DNA of 16,288 bases from Candidatus Omnitrophota bacterium (GTDB lineage Bacteria > Omnitrophota > Gorgyraeia > Gygaellales > Profunditerraquicolaceae): contig JAQUON010000018.1 of NCBI GenBank assembly GCA_028717045.1, positions 1 to 16,288 of the forward strand, in the 5' to 3' direction. Below, in pieces: positions 14,842 through 16,288 of the stretch; within the stretch, counting starts at the first letter, position 1, and each line of letters begins with the position of its first letter. A program made the position numbers and the translations under genes. The notes beneath the pieces are model-generated. The model saw only the letters and a list, made by a program, of their open reading frames with translations. It was not told the origin of the DNA and did not search any database.

Positions 14842-14880
14842 ACCCTTGATGCAGATTATGCATCAAGGGTTTTTGTTTTT
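14842..14880 (+). terminator. Rho-independent terminator of the cobalamin riboswitch
   Basis: A perfect 12-base stem ACCCTTGATGCA (14842-14853) with TGCATCAAGGGT (14859-14870), a five-base loop and a T-rich tail TTTTGTTTTT. It stands 13 bases before the receptor ATG. Downstream of the aptamer it is the expected switch for premature termination. I did not find an unambiguous antiterminator; TGCAT at 14794-14798 could pair with ATGCA of the left arm. Confidence 0.92.
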
Positions 14881-14893
14881 AGGGGAGGGGAAT

Positions 14894-16288
14894 ATGAAGT
14901 ATGGATCGTTGTTGTTGCGTGTCGTGTTTTTTGTGTTAATGAGTATCCCACCAGCCGCAAGCTGCCAGGAAGGGCTGGCTGAGTCTGAAGGGATTAACCT
15001 CGAAAAGATCGTGATAACGCCGTTGCGTTACAGCCATGCCCTTGGTTCTGTGCCTGCCTCCGTAACTGTTATTTCATCTGAGGATATAGAGAATTTAAAT
15101 GCCGCAACGATAGTTGATGTGCTGCGCGCTTCGCCGGGTGTGGTAGTCAGGGATTATTACGGAACGGGCAACAAGGCAACAGTGGATTTAAGAGGGTTCG
15201 GCGAGTTCGCCGCCAGCAACACCCTTGTGCTGATTGACGGAAGAAGGGTCAACGAAATAGACTTAAGCGGCACTGCATGGACCCAGGTTCCGCTCGATAC
15301 GGTTGAGAGAATCGAAATAATCCGTGGTTCAGGCAGCGTGCTTTACGGGGATAACGCGGTTGGCGGAACGGTTAATATTATTACTAAGCGGGGTTCGGGT
15401 AAGCCGTCCGTAGAAGTAGAAACACAAGTAGGGAGTTATCAGATGAATTCAGAAAGGGTTACCTTAAGCGGCCAGGCCAAGCGCCTTTCCTATATGATGC
15501 GATTGGGCGGCTATTCGACAAACGGCTACAGGCAGAACAGCTATTACCGTTCGGATGATTTTGATTCAAAATTTATTGTTGACCCCACAGACACGACTAA
15601 ATTTACCATCGCAGCAAACTATCATGATGCAGATTTCGGCATGCCCGGAGCGCTAAGGGAAAGCCAGCTTAAGGCATGTACGCGCCGCGATACAAAATTC
15701 CCCGATGACGATGTGGGAGAAAAAGACTGGTCGATAGACGTAGGGATGGAGCATGCCATTACCGGTGACCTTGATATGCAAAGCCACCTGTCTTACAGGT
15801 CAAGGTATGTCGACAACAACCTTTTGTCTTCACAGGCAGTGGAGGGCAGGAAAATAGATACCTTTAGTTTCCGGCCCTCGCTTGTGTACCGCAAGGAATT
15901 ATTCGGCCGGGACAATAAACTGATAGGGGGAATTGATTTTTACCGCTCCGATTCGTTAATCGACGCATATTCATTTTCCGGGCTGAGTTATTACCAGGGC
16001 GCAAAAACACGCAGGACAGCCATTGATAAAGAAACGCAAGGTTACTATCTCCAGGACGAATTAGCGCTTAATAAAGCCCTGACATTCTTGGCGGGTTACC
16101 GGTTAGAAAAGGCAAAATATGCCTTTGATTCTACTCCTCAAGAAGGGCCCTGGACGAGCGATCTTTTCTGGAATTCTACTTACGTCAGCCAGGTCCTGAA
16201 AGTCGACGAAGAAGCCTTGAACCTCGGGCTGAATTATTCTTTGAATGGGGCGTCAAAGCTGTTCTTTCACTATACCAAGAGTTTCCGG
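14894..16288 (+). CDS. btuB: BtuB-like TonB-dependent outer-membrane receptor, 3' truncated by window edge
   Basis: The frame is open from ATG 14894 to the window end (465 residues, no stop); a full-length receptor would need roughly 150-200 more. A basic start and hydrophobic stretch ending near PPAASC (residue 24) form a signal peptide. A TonB-box-like EKIVITPLR follows. The plug domain then runs from about 45 to 160 with VPASVTVIS, LRASPGV, LVLIDGRRVN, VERIEIIRGSGSVLYG and GGTVNIIT, all typical. Repeating amphipathic strands of the barrel follow. The upstream riboswitch makes cobalamin or another corrinoid the likely ligand; the symbol rests on that and could be wrong for a different corrinoid receptor. 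A GGGGAGGGG site precedes the start. Confidence 0.9.
   Translation, partial: MKYGSLLLRVVFFVLMSIPPAASCQEGLAESEGINLEKIVITPLRYSHALGSVPASVTVISSEDIENLNAATIVDVLRASPGVVVRDYYGTGNKATVDLRGFGEFAASNTLVLIDGRRVNEIDLSGTAWTQVPLDTVERIEIIRGSGSVLYGDNAVGGTVNIITKRGSGKPSVEVETQVGSYQMNSERVTLSGQAKRLSYMMRLGGYSTNGYRQNSYYRSDDFDSKFIVDPTDTTKFTIAANYHDADFGMPGALRESQLKACTRRDTKFPDDDVGEKDWSIDVGMEHAITGDLDMQSHLSYRSRYVDNNLLSSQAVEGRKIDTFSFRPSLVYRKELFGRDNKLIGGIDFYRSDSLIDAYSFSGLSYYQGAKTRRTAIDKETQGYYLQDELALNKALTFLAGYRLEKAKYAFDSTPQEGPWTSDLFWNSTYVSQVLKVDEEALNLGLNYSLNGASKLFFHYTKSFR

Overview
The window reads as a stretch of chromosome from a Gram-negative (diderm) bacterium. The signs are a TonB-dependent outer-membrane receptor with a signal peptide, an LpxL/HtrB-type acyltransferase and an HD-GYP signalling protein. 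Compact co-directional genes, a seven-transmembrane-type histidine kinase, a DUF6580 membrane protein and palindromic AAATCCTAA-rich intergenic elements would fit an uncultivated lineage such as Omnitrophota (PVC group). That placement is an inference from gene style, not a demonstrated assignment. All genes are on the + strand.

Region 1 (1-5607) is a tightly packed operon resembling a type II fatty-acid/polyketide system. It holds a 5'-truncated ketosynthase homologue that has lost all three catalytic residues (chain-length-factor-like), an acyl carrier protein, a FabZ-type dehydratase and a catalytically intact FabF-type ketosynthase. These are followed by a phytoene-desaturase-like FAD oxidoreductase and an NAD(P)-dependent acyl-thioester reductase-like SDR. 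No ketoreductase or enoyl reductase lies in the visible part. The simplest reading is iterative synthesis of an unsaturated (polyene-type) acyl chain on the ACP, a flavin-dependent desaturation or isomerisation, and possible reductive release. The logic recalls aryl-polyene and ladderane-type clusters, but the combination does not match a pathway I can name.

Region 2 (5618-9570) is a signalling block: a membrane histidine kinase with a GAF domain, a stand-alone CheY-like receiver, and a GAF/HD-GYP c-di-GMP phosphodiesterase. The kinase gene follows the biosynthetic operon by 10 bases. Base composition is strongly AT-rich from about 1867 to about 6300 and switches to the background type inside the kinase gene, between its membrane sensor and its GAF/catalytic half.

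Region 3 (9572-12260) carries envelope-lipid genes: an MGDG-synthase/UgtP-type glycosyltransferase, an LpxL-type acyltransferase and a family 2 glycosyltransferase. Region 4 (12242-13892) holds protein-L-isoaspartate methyltransferase, a small membrane exporter-like protein and cob(I)alamin adenosyltransferase.

Region 5 (14065 to the window end) is a cobalamin uptake module. A near-consensus sigma-70 promoter drives a DUF6580 membrane protein. A cobalamin riboswitch with a rho-independent terminator follows 7 bases after its stop codon, and a BtuB-like TonB-dependent receptor then runs off the window. Two inverted copies of one palindromic intergenic element (7812-7949 and 13925-14049), each centred on the same 14-base perfect palindrome, bracket regions 2-4.
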